Assembly (NCBI GenBank): GCA_964414595.1
Contig: CAYPXJ010000034.1
Coordinates: 1 to 15,131 of the forward strand
Direction: 5' to 3'
DNA: 15,131 nucleotides
From: CAYPXJ01 sp964414595
GTDB lineage: Bacteria > Pseudomonadota > Alphaproteobacteria > Rickettsiales > CAIJLX01
The notes under the pieces were generated by a model that ran no database searches, was not told the DNA's origin, and saw nothing but the letters and a program-made list of their open reading frames with translations. The number at the start of each line of letters is the position of its first letter. Position 1 is the first letter of the stretch. Of the stretch, positions 7,881-14,907 are shown in pieces. Position numbers and translations under genes: made by a program.

Positions 7881-9810
7881 TTATTCCTCCTTCACCTCAT
7901 CCGGTTCTGGCGTCTCCACCTCTTCTTCCTGTGCTGGTGTGACCGGAATCGTTGGTACAAATTCGCCACCCGGCAAACCATATATGCGCATGGCCTCTGT
8001 TAAGATGTCGCGCGCGACAGGTGCTGCAGCTTGTGAACCTGCGCCACCATGTTCAATCACCACGCCGATAGCGAATTTTGGTGTTCTCGCAGGCGCAAAA
8101 CCCGTGAAAAGCGAATGCGTACGGAATTGCTTTTCCGCGATTTTTGTTGCGTCCACACCTTCTCGGCGAGCGCGTACTTGTGCCGTTCCTGTTTTGCCCG
8201 CCATCTCTTGCCCTTTTATAGGTATTCGGCTGCCAAAAGCCGTGCCTCGGCCATCGTTTACCACACGACGCATACCGCTACGCACGATTTCCATCAAGTT
8301 AGGGTCAATATCAATATCCTCGAAAGGTTTGTAATTATTGGGCTTTAGACCTAATGCTTCCGGCTGTTGCGTATCCACCAAATGCGGCGTTACTTTTTTA
8401 CCTGTCGCAATGCGCGCCGACATTACTGCAAGCTGCAACGGCGTGACGAGCACATAGCCCTGCCCGATACTGGTATTGACCGTCTCGCCTTTATACCATT
8501 CCTGCTTGAACATACGCTGCTTCCAGTTCGGCGATGGTATCAAACCATTGCGCTCGCCAACCAATTCTACTCCCAGCGCTTTTCCAAGACCGAAAGCCTC
8601 CGCCGCTTTGGAAATTGCTTCGATCCCTGCGCGCTGGCCAACCTGATAAAAATACACGTTGCAGGATTGCATGATCGCTTCTTCCATATTTAGCGAACCA
8701 TGGCCGCCTTCTTTCCAACAATGGAACCGTTTACTGCCCAAATAATAATAACCCGGGCAATTCACGCGTGTCTGCGGCCCGGCAGTACCAGACATCATGG
8801 CCGCCAGTGCTGTAATAGGTTTGAATGTAGAACCGGGTGGATATTCCGCCGTAATCGCCTTGTTAATGAGCGGCACATCCGGGTTGTTGTTCAGCGCGTT
8901 CCAATCATCATGGCTAATCCCATGCAAAAATAAATTGCCGTTAAACCCAGGCATGGAGACCATCGAAACGATTCCCCCCGTTTCCACATCAATCACCACC
9001 ACACCGCTGCCTTCATGCACTTTACCGCCGATACCGGTCAGGCGTTTATATGCAAATTCTTGCAGTTGGCCGTCGATTGTCAGCGCCACATCAAGCCCAG
9101 GCTTTGGCTTATCTAGTGAAAGTTCGCGCACACCTGCACCATACGCATTTACCTCCATGCGCTTAATGCCACCCTCGCCTCTTAGGCTTTGTTCTAGTGT
9201 GCGCTCGATGCCGTTTTTCCCCACTTTGAAATCAGGATGATTGAGTAATAAATTATTGCCTGCTTCCTCTTTGGTTATGGGTCCAACATAGCCAATCACA
9301 TGGCTGGCTGCTTCCAGCAGTGGGTAATAACGTACGCGCACCGTATCAATTTCCATGCCAGGCAAGTCAGGGCGATTCACTTCGATTTTTGCGACTTCTT
9401 CCCAACTGAGATAATCGTCAATCACCACCACGCCACGCAGGTGATCCTTTTCCATTTTGCCTTTGAGCCCTGCCACTTCTTCTTCAGGCAGACGCAGAAG
9501 CTTCGCGTAGCGTGCTAGAATNNNNNNNNNNATCAGTATTTTTAATGCGGCGTGTATCTAAACTTACGCGGTAATGGTCACGGCTTTCGGCAAGCACCAA
9601 GCCGTTACGATCAAGAATTTTGCCGCGATCGGGGATCACTGGCAATAAGCGCACGCGGTTGCCTTCTGCCAGATCCAGCAATTCATCCGATTGCATCACC
9701 TGTAAATGGTAAAGTCGTCCAGCAAGCACAAGCCCGACTGCTGCTTGAGCGCTCCCGATTAGAAAGGCGCGGCGCTCGAAAAACCGTTCTTTATTTCTAT
9801 CATCCCGCAT
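7881..9810 (-). CDS. mrdA: Penicillin-binding protein 2, elongasome transpeptidase (interrupted by assembly gap)
   Basis: Monofunctional class B PBP that cross-links new peptidoglycan at the lateral wall together with RodA. It reads as one gene split by the N run at 9522-9531. The N-terminal part (93 residues from the ATG at 9810) has one membrane anchor (about 12-28) and the VIPDRGKILDRNGLVLAESR pedestal motif. The rest (about 546 residues) carries the active-site STFK at about 327, SCN, and AGKTGTA. With 1-4 missing residues the total is about 640-643. The two halves are out of frame by one base across the 10 Ns. A TTG six bases upstream of 9810 could also start it. The first 11 bases overlap mreD. 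The C-terminus is a Pro/Glu-rich tail. Confidence 0.93.
7885..7892 (-). promoter_or_regulatory. Strong ribosome binding site of rodA, embedded in the mrdA 3' end
   Basis: On the minus strand AAGGAGGA is followed by ATAA and then the rodA ATG. It encodes the final Lys-Glu-Glu of mrdA. It is the clearest Shine-Dalgarno sequence in the mre cluster and fixes the rodA start at 7880. Confidence 0.8.
9522..9531. other. Assembly gap of 10 Ns inside mrdA
   Basis: Ten consecutive undetermined bases. Reading from the left end of mrdA gives ILARYAKLLRLPEEEVAG in one frame, and reading from its start gives TRRIKNTD in another. The two frames differ by one position across the run. The run is therefore probably a fixed-length placeholder, not a measured length. 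Confidence 0.98.
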
Positions 9811-10336
9811 GTTCAAAACGCCGCAAGCGGAAGAGCCAGTTATGAATGCTGTACATCACATAATGCAATGCCGGATAGAGCAATACATTCATTAGCCACT
9901 GAAAAAATATCTGGCTGGTGAAAAGCCATGTTCCATCTGCCATGCTGAATATGCCGGTTTTAATAATCAGCACCCACGCATAGATAAAACCAAAACTGCC
10001 CCAAATAAACAGAAAAGGATCGCGCATAAGTGTTTTGCGTTGCGTAGCCACAAATCCAATAATAATTAGATAGCCAATCGCGCTTAAACCGAGCGGCCAG
10101 CCATTAAGTAAATCCAATACCAACCCTAATGCGAAACCCATCCAAACGGGCACCATGCGCGGGCCGTGAATACCCCAAAAAAACAAAATAATGGCAAGTA
10201 TATCAGGCGGAAACATGGCAAGGCCCGCTACATTCCAGTTAAGCCCTTGCAAAAAAATACAAAACAACCCTAATACGCCCGGCAATGAAATACGGGAAAT
10301 CAATCGCGCGCGACGAATAAGCGGAGTGGTTGCCAT
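9800..10336 (-). CDS. mreD: Rod shape-determining protein MreD
   Basis: Small inner-membrane component of the MreBCD elongasome, 178 residues, with about five or six hydrophobic segments spread from residue 15 to 165. Sequence conservation in this family is low. The call rests on the family-like stretches PPDILAIILFFWGIHGP and WMGFALGLVLDLLNGWPLG, on the size and hydrophobicity, and above all on its place between mreC and mrdA. Its ATG shares one base with the mreC stop (TAATG) and its 3' end overlaps mrdA by 11 bases, so translation of the cluster is probably coupled. The C-terminal tail is short and basic (about 168-175). Confidence 0.92.
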   Translation of the reverse strand: MATTPLIRRARLISRISLPGVLGLFCIFLQGLNWNVAGLAMFPPDILAIILFFWGIHGPRMVPVWMGFALGLVLDLLNGWPLGLSAIGYLIIIGFVATQRKTLMRDPFLFIWGSFGFIYAWVLIIKTGIFSMADGTWLFTSQIFFQWLMNVLLYPALHYVMYSIHNWLFRLRRFEHAG

Positions 10337-11286
10337 TATTCTTCTTTAACCTCAGACGTCGCGCGTTTTTCCGGCTCTTTTGCGAGAGGCGCTTCTTGCT
10401 TCTTCGGGCGAATTTTTTTCTCCGGTGCAGGTTGCGGCTCCACACGCGGCAAATCAAATTTTGCCACCGCAACATATTCTAACTTATGCCGCTGGAAAAA
10501 CGGGGCTATTGTCACATGTGTACCTTCAATATTTTCCACCGTGCCAATCACTTTTCCAGCAGGGAAATATTCGCCATCCGCTGTGGTAAGCACTTTCTCC
10601 CCCTTGGCGATCAACGAATCTTCTTGCACATAAAGCAGCGAGAGATTCGCCTCATTCATGCCACTTACTACGACACGCTCGCGTGAAAGTTCGGTGATTC
10701 CCGGCACGCGTGAATTAATGTCGGTGGTAAGTAAGATAGTCGCGGTATGCTCCTGAACTTCTTGTATGCGTCCTACAAGCGCCATTTCGCTGAAAACCGA
10801 CATACCTTTTTCTAAACCTTCTACACTACCGGCATTGATAATGATGCTGTGCGAAAAGGTGCCGCCCACACTGCCAATCACTTTTGCGGTAACAAAATTT
10901 GCCGGCAAATCCGAAACCACGTGCAACATGCGGCGCAAATAAGTGTTCTCCGCACGCAGTCTGCCCAATTCTTCACGCAATCCGCCTACGGCTTCCAAGT
11001 CAGCTTTCAGTTTTTTATTTTGGTCTATCGCGGTAAAAACATCCGTCACCCCATCTTTGGAATTCCGAAACAGCTCTACGGGTTTTCCCAACGTTTCAAG
11101 AACCGGCGCCACGGCACCCACCGCGGCAGCATGCAAGCGATCAAACGCATCTTCTTTGAGTTTAGAAAAAACCGTTAAGCCCAACGCAAACAGCATGAAA
11201 ACAACCAGCGAAGAACGGCCAAAAACCCGCGAAAGGGGGCCAAGAGCAGGGTGTATAAGAGGGCGTGCAGGACGGCGGCTAGGCAT
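10336..11286 (-). CDS. mreC: Rod shape-determining protein MreC
   Basis: Periplasmic scaffold of the elongasome that binds and activates PBP2/RodA, 316 residues. A basic N-terminus precedes one membrane anchor at about 25-41. A predicted coiled coil follows at about 88-120 (QNKKLKADLEAVGGLREELG and onward, then RLRAENTYLRRML). The paired beta-barrel core runs to about 275, with typical stretches such as SIIINAGSVEGLEKGM and VFSEMALVGRIQEV. The last 40 residues are a Pro/Lys/Glu-rich tail, ending in the same five residues (EVKEE) as PBP2 of this cluster. The ATG at 11286 is 46 bases after mreB, without a good ribosome binding site. Confidence 0.95.
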   Translation of the reverse strand: MPSRRPARPLIHPALGPLSRVFGRSSLVVFMLFALGLTVFSKLKEDAFDRLHAAAVGAVAPVLETLGKPVELFRNSKDGVTDVFTAIDQNKKLKADLEAVGGLREELGRLRAENTYLRRMLHVVSDLPANFVTAKVIGSVGGTFSHSIIINAGSVEGLEKGMSVFSEMALVGRIQEVQEHTATILLTTDINSRVPGITELSRERVVVSGMNEANLSLLYVQEDSLIAKGEKVLTTADGEYFPAGKVIGTVENIEGTHVTIAPFFQRHKLEYVAVAKFDLPRVEPQPAPEKKIRPKKQEAPLAKEPEKRATSEVKEE

Positions 11287-11332
11287 AGGCTAACTTACCG
11301 CGAGATAAGGGAAAAATCTAGTGAGGTCTGAA

Positions 11333-12376
11333 TTAATCTTGCTTAAAGAGAACCGCATCTTTGAACTTGCGCGGGTCTTCCAACACTTTGCCCGAACCGC
11401 GCGCAACGCATGTGAGCGGGTCGTCCGCCACAAACACCGGCAAACCGGTTGCATTACGCAGCACGAGATCCAGATTACGCAGCAGCGCACCACCGCCCGT
11501 AAGGACGATACCTTTATCGACAATATCCGAGGAAAGTTCGGGCGGCGTACATTCGAGCGCCACTTTCACCGCTTCCACGATTTGGCTCACAGGTTCCTGC
11601 AAGCTTTCGGCGATCTGGTGTTCGGTGAGAATAATTTCTTTCGGCACGCCATTGATAAGGTCGCGGCCTTTGATTTCCATTTTTTCGCCTTCGCCTTTTT
11701 CTGGCGGGCAGGCAGCACCAATTTTCTTTTTGATATCTTCTGCACTGGATTCACCAATCAGCAAGTTATGGTAACGGCGGATGTAGGAAATAATAGCTTC
11801 ATCCATTTTATCACCACCTACGCGTACTGAGCGCGCATACACAATACCACCGAGCGAAAGGACGGCAACTTCCGTTGTACCACCACCGATATCAACCACC
11901 ATCGAACCGGTCGGCTCGGTTACGGGAAGGCCCGCGCCAATAGCAGCCGCCATCGGCTCTTCAATCAAAAACACTTCGCGTGCGCCGGCACTCTCTGCGG
12001 CATCTTGAATCGCACGGCGTTCCACCGGTGTCGAGCCGGAAGGCACGCAAACAATAATAATCGGGCGTGTAAATGTCCGGCGGTTATGCACCGTGCGAAT
12101 AAAGTGCTTAATCATTTCTTCCGCACCTTTGAAATCCGCGATTACGCCATCTTTTAATGGGCGTTTTGCTTCAATATTGCTCGGTGTACGGCCAAGCATG
12201 AATTTCGCTTCGTTACCGAATGCGCAAGGAATCATTACACCGCGTTCGCGGCGCAGCGCTACTACCGAAGGTTCATTAAGCACAATGCCCTTATCCTTCA
12301 CATAGACAAGCGTATTGGCCGTGCCAAGATCAATGGCCATATCTTCGGAAAACATCCCAAAAATTTTTGAAAACAT
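11333..12376 (-). CDS. mreB: Rod shape-determining protein MreB (bacterial actin)
   Basis: Cytoskeletal ATPase forming membrane-bound filaments that guide lateral wall synthesis; 347 residues, the usual length. Visible actin-fold motifs are phosphate 1 DLGTANTLVYV (about 16-26), phosphate 2 VVDIGGGTTEVAVLSLGG (about 160-178), and the adenosine motif VLTGGGALLRNLD (about 286-298). I prefer the ATG at 12376 to the in-frame ATG at 12382. The shorter form MFSKIFGMFSEDMAIDLGT matches the usual family N-terminus, and it places an AGGG six bases upstream. MreB heads the cluster with mreC, mreD, mrdA and rodA. The 88 bases before it hold a candidate promoter and three GANTC sites. Confidence 0.97.
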   Translation of the reverse strand: MFSKIFGMFSEDMAIDLGTANTLVYVKDKGIVLNEPSVVALRRERGVMIPCAFGNEAKFMLGRTPSNIEAKRPLKDGVIADFKGAEEMIKHFIRTVHNRRTFTRPIIIVCVPSGSTPVERRAIQDAAESAGAREVFLIEEPMAAAIGAGLPVTEPTGSMVVDIGGGTTEVAVLSLGGIVYARSVRVGGDKMDEAIISYIRRYHNLLIGESSAEDIKKKIGAACPPEKGEGEKMEIKGRDLINGVPKEIILTEHQIAESLQEPVSQIVEAVKVALECTPPELSSDIVDKGIVLTGGGALLRNLDLVLRNATGLPVFVADDPLTCVARGSGKVLEDPRKFKDAVLFKQD

Positions 12377-12425
12377 AAACATCCCTGAAGTTTGAAAAAG
12401 TGACTGACTGATTCCCTAGATTCGG

Positions 12426-12454
12426 GTTATGCCCTAGTTTTTTTGAATCGTCCA
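12426..12454 (-). promoter_or_regulatory. Candidate promoter for the mreB-mreC-mreD-mrdA-rodA cluster
   Basis: On the minus strand TGGACG (12454-12449) and CATAAC (12431-12426) are each four of six matches to consensus, with a 17-base spacer. The mreB leader would be about 42 bases. The region also holds two direct CCCTAG repeats (12414-12419 and 12432-12437, 18 bases apart) and GANTC sites at 12410-12414, 12419-12423 and 12445-12449. The hexamers are weak. Confidence 0.3.
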
Positions 12455-12464
12455 GTGGATATTT

Positions 12465-13031
12465 TCAAAACTCGAAATAGCGCAAAAACCCTAGCGCTGC
12501 GCATGCCAAAAAGGCTGAAGATGCCGCGGTGCGGACGTAGGAAAAAGGAATGCGTCTGAGCAATTTTTCACCCAAGAATATAACGGGAATATTGGCAACT
12601 AGCATGCCAAGCGTTGTTCCAAGCATCACCCATAAAATCGATTGATATTGCGCAGCAAGCGCTATTGTTGCCATCTGCGTCTTATCGCCAATTTCGGCAA
12701 GAAAAAAAGCGATCAGCGTAGCCAGAAACGGACCGTAGCGATCCAGATAATGGGGTGCGTCACCAATCTTATCTGGAATAAGAATCCATACACCAAGCAC
12801 AAGGAAAAGGCATGACGTCACCAGCGACAAGAATTCGCCATTAAGTATGTGGCTGAAAGCCTCGCCCGCCCAAGCGGAAAGCCCATGATTGATTAGCGTT
12901 GCAATTAAAATACCCCCGATGATGGGCCATATTACACGGTAGCGTGCCGCGAGCATGAGCGAGAGAAGTTGTGTTTTATCGCCTATTTCTGCAATAGCGA
13001 CGAGTGGAATAGATGTATAAAAAGCCTGCAT
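12465..13031 (-). CDS. mneA: GDT1/UPF0016 family membrane protein, probable Mn2+ exporter
   Basis: Inner-membrane cation transporter, 188 residues, with about six hydrophobic segments in two homologous halves. Each half carries the family signature: EIGDKTQLLSLMLAARY from residue 15 and EIGDKTQMATIALAAQY from residue 113. Known bacterial members (MneA type) export manganese, and eukaryotic GDT1/TMEM165 proteins move Mn2+, Ca2+ and protons. The manganese riboswitch just upstream makes Mn2+ the best substrate guess. No other in-frame start codon lies upstream before the riboswitch, so the ATG at 13031 is taken despite a weak ribosome binding site. A second, out-of-frame ATG sits eight bases earlier. 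mreB follows 88 bases downstream, probably from its own promoter. Confidence 0.92.
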   Translation of the reverse strand: MQAFYTSIPLVAIAEIGDKTQLLSLMLAARYRVIWPIIGGILIATLINHGLSAWAGEAFSHILNGEFLSLVTSCLFLVLGVWILIPDKIGDAPHYLDRYGPFLATLIAFFLAEIGDKTQMATIALAAQYQSILWVMLGTTLGMLVANIPVIFLGEKLLRRIPFSYVRTAASSAFLACAALGFLRYFEF

Positions 13032-13062
13032 AAAACCATAATGTGGCCAGGCGAAAGTGAAG

Positions 13063-13110
13063 CTACAATAAACAAACCCCGCCCAACCATGGCGAATTTA
13101 TTTATCGTAG
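13063..13110 (-). promoter_or_regulatory. Expression-platform hairpin of the Mn2+ riboswitch
   Basis: CUACGAUAAAUAAA (13110-13097) can pair over all 14 positions, two of them G-U, with UUUGUUUAUUGUAG (13076-13063). Inside, UUCGCC (13096-13091) pairs with GGCGGG (13083-13078) around a 7-base loop, leaving one bulged G at 13077. The first seven bases of this helix are also the 3' strand of aptamer stem P1, so P1 and the full helix exclude each other. No U-tract follows the hairpin, so it is not a classic terminator. How it acts on mneA is not clear from sequence. Confidence 0.6.
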
Positions 13111-13200
13111 GTCTCACCAAGCAGCGTAGCTGCCGAAAACGCCATACCCATGCTGGGTAAGTATGTTGACGTTTTCCTGGAGCGGTTACTCCCCTAGGAT
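13104..13200 (-). promoter_or_regulatory. yybP-ykoY manganese riboswitch aptamer
   Basis: Mn2+-sensing RNA in the leader of the mneA-type exporter. Three conserved blocks are present in order and at sensible spacing: GGGGAGUAAC (13194-13185), GUCAACAUACUU (13170-13159) and GGUGAGACCU (13118-13109). Stem P1 forms between AUCCUAGG (13200-13193) and CCUACGAU (13111-13104), seven pairs with one C-C mismatch. CCAGG (13180-13176) pairs with CUUGG (13121-13117). AAAACG/CGUUUU and ACCC/GGGU form the hairpin whose internal loop holds the conserved CAACAUACUU, the expected metal-binding loop. A further hairpin GCAGC-UAC-GCUGC lies at 13133-13121. Such riboswitches usually turn expression on when Mn2+ is high, which fits an exporter. 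Confidence 0.93.
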
Positions 13201-13206
13201 GCAGAA

Positions 13207-13235
13207 CATCTAAGCAAAAATATGGGTCTGGTCAA
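13207..13235 (-). promoter_or_regulatory. Candidate promoter for the riboswitch-mneA transcript
   Basis: On the minus strand TTGACC (13235-13230, five of six matches to TTGACA) is followed after 17 bases by TAGATG (13212-13207, a poor -10). Transcription would start near 13200, exactly where the aptamer P1 begins. It sits four bases after the leuA stop, and I see no terminator between, so some readthrough from leuA is possible. Confidence 0.45.
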
Positions 13236-13239
13236 GCAA

Positions 13240-14847
13240 TCAGCGGAAGTCAGATTTTTCCGGCTTCATTTTTTCGTCGGTAGTTTCCAACTTGTTCAGT
13301 GCGTTGATATAAGCAGCAGCACTTGCCACCATCGTATCCGTGTCCGAGGCGTTACCATTTACCAAGCGTCCGTTTTGTTTAAGGCGAACCGTCACTTCCG
13401 CCTGCGCGTCTGTACCGGCCGTCACTGCATGCACTTGGTAAAGTTCCAGCTGTGCTTTGTGCGGAATCAATTTTTTTATTGCATTGAAGGTGGCGTCCAC
13501 CGGGCCATCGCCGCTTGCGGTTATATCTTTCTTTTTACCATCAATTTCCAGCGAAAGCGTAGCTGTTTGCGGGCCTTCTGTACCGCATTGCACCTGCATG
13601 GAAAGCAGTTTGAATTTCTCTTCGCCTGCATTGATAACCTGGTCGTCGATCAACGCGATAATGTCGGTGTCGTATATATCTTTCTTTTTATCCGCGAGCG
13701 CCTTCATGCGGTTAAACGCATCTTCAAACGCATTATCGCCAAGGTTATAGCCAAGTTCTTTGAGCTTTGCGCGCAATGCCGCGCGGCCGGAATGTTTGCC
13801 CATTACGATATTAGATTTATCAAGGCCCACCGATTCCGGTGTCATAATTTCGTAGGTCGAACGGTTTTTCAACATGCCATCCTGATGGATACCGGATTCA
13901 TGGGCAAAAGCATTTGCACCAACAATCGCTTTATTGTTTTGCACCGCAAAACCTGTGACGCCCGAAACGAGGCGTGAGGCCCGCATGATGTACGTCGTAT
14001 CAATATCACAATGGTAAGGCATAAGGTCGCCGCGCGTTTTAATGGCCATCACCACTTCTTCCAGCGAGGTGTTGCCCGCGCGTTCACCAAGGCCATTTAT
14101 CGTACATTCAATCTGCCGCGCACCCGCGCGTACTGCGGCAAGTGAATTCGCTGTCGCACAGCCGAGATCATTATGGCAGTGCACCGAAATAATCGCCTTA
14201 TCAATATTAGGCACATTATTTTTTAGATAGGTGATTGTCTCATAAAATTCATGCGGCAATGTGTAGCCAACCGTATCGGGAATATTCACCGTTTTCGCCC
14301 CGGCTTTGATCGCCGTTTCCACCGCGCGGCATAGGAAATCACGGTCACTCCGCGTTGCATCCATGCCAGACCATTCCACATCATCGGTAAATTTGCGCGC
14401 GTAACTAACGCTATCCTTTACCGCTTCCAACACCTCTTCCGGCGTCATCTTAATCTGGTACTGCATATGAATCGCGCTGGTAGAAATAAAGGTATGAATA
14501 CGCGGACGCTTGGCAGGTTTCACCGCTTCGCCGGCACGAGCAATATCTGGGCGTTTCGCGCGCGCAAGGCTCGCCACCGTGGAGTTCTTCACTTTTTCGG
14601 CAACGGCTTTTACTGCTTCAAAATCGCCTTCGGATGCAATCGCAAAACCCGCTTCAATAATATCCACACCCATATTATCCAGGACTTCCGCAATAAGAAT
14701 TTTCTCATCCTTTGTCATGGATGCGCCGGGCGATTGCTCGCCATCGCGCATGGTTGTATCAAAAATTAGCACGCGATCTTTCTTCGTCTTTTTCGGCGTG
14801 ACGCTTCCTACTTCAATGCGCGGGGATTTTTTCTTTTGTTTTGCCAT
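13240..14847 (-). CDS. leuA: 2-isopropylmalate synthase
   Basis: First committed enzyme of leucine synthesis: condenses acetyl-CoA with 2-oxoisovalerate in the cytoplasm. The protein has 535 residues, the long form with a C-terminal regulatory domain. After a lysine-rich N-terminal extension of about 25 residues, the DRE-TIM barrel begins with IFDTTMRDGEQSPGASM (about 28-44). It contains the metal-binding HCHNDLG and the block CTINGLGERAGNTSLEEVVM. The linker region has AFAHESGIHQDGMLKNRSTY, and the dimer/allosteric domain runs from about 390 to 515, implying leucine feedback. Reading ends in a short charged tail. The ATG at 14847 is 60 bases from a divergent gene. No leader-peptide attenuator is visible. 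Other leu genes are not in the window. Confidence 0.96.
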   Translation of the reverse strand: MAKQKKKSPRIEVGSVTPKKTKKDRVLIFDTTMRDGEQSPGASMTKDEKILIAEVLDNMGVDIIEAGFAIASEGDFEAVKAVAEKVKNSTVASLARAKRPDIARAGEAVKPAKRPRIHTFISTSAIHMQYQIKMTPEEVLEAVKDSVSYARKFTDDVEWSGMDATRSDRDFLCRAVETAIKAGAKTVNIPDTVGYTLPHEFYETITYLKNNVPNIDKAIISVHCHNDLGCATANSLAAVRAGARQIECTINGLGERAGNTSLEEVVMAIKTRGDLMPYHCDIDTTYIMRASRLVSGVTGFAVQNNKAIVGANAFAHESGIHQDGMLKNRSTYEIMTPESVGLDKSNIVMGKHSGRAALRAKLKELGYNLGDNAFEDAFNRMKALADKKKDIYDTDIIALIDDQVINAGEEKFKLLSMQVQCGTEGPQTATLSLEIDGKKKDITASGDGPVDATFNAIKKLIPHKAQLELYQVHAVTAGTDAQAEVTVRLKQNGRLVNGNASDTDTMVASAAAYINALNKLETTDEKMKPEKSDFR

Positions 14848-14907
14848 AGTTCCATCTATTACTAGAGCGTTAGAAATTAGCCACTTCCGAGCGAAACTTC
14901 AAGGCCT

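Noticed and set aside
9476..9521. A separate 531-residue gene starting with GTG at 9476
   Set aside because: The frame continues upstream through ILARYAKLLRLPEEE to the N run and joins the N-terminal half of PBP2; it is one gene broken by a gap.
12377..12382. mreB start at the ATG at 12382
   Set aside because: The in-frame ATG at 12376 matches the family N-terminus and has AGGG at a good distance; the upstream ATG would overlap its own ribosome binding site.
12401..12411. Tandem TGAC repeats upstream of mreB (TGACTGACTGA)
   Set aside because: Only two and three-quarter units; too short to distinguish from chance.
12445..12470. Possible intrinsic terminator after mneA (TTTTGAA...TTCAAAA inverted repeat on the minus strand)
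   Set aside because: The arms are AT-only and the sequence after the repeat on the transcribed strand is a run of A, not U, so it does not resemble a working terminator.
13222..13977. 251-residue open frame on the plus strand opposite leuA
   Set aside because: It lies wholly antisense to a clear leuA except for its first bases, has no family features and a cysteine/phenylalanine-rich composition typical of a shadow frame.
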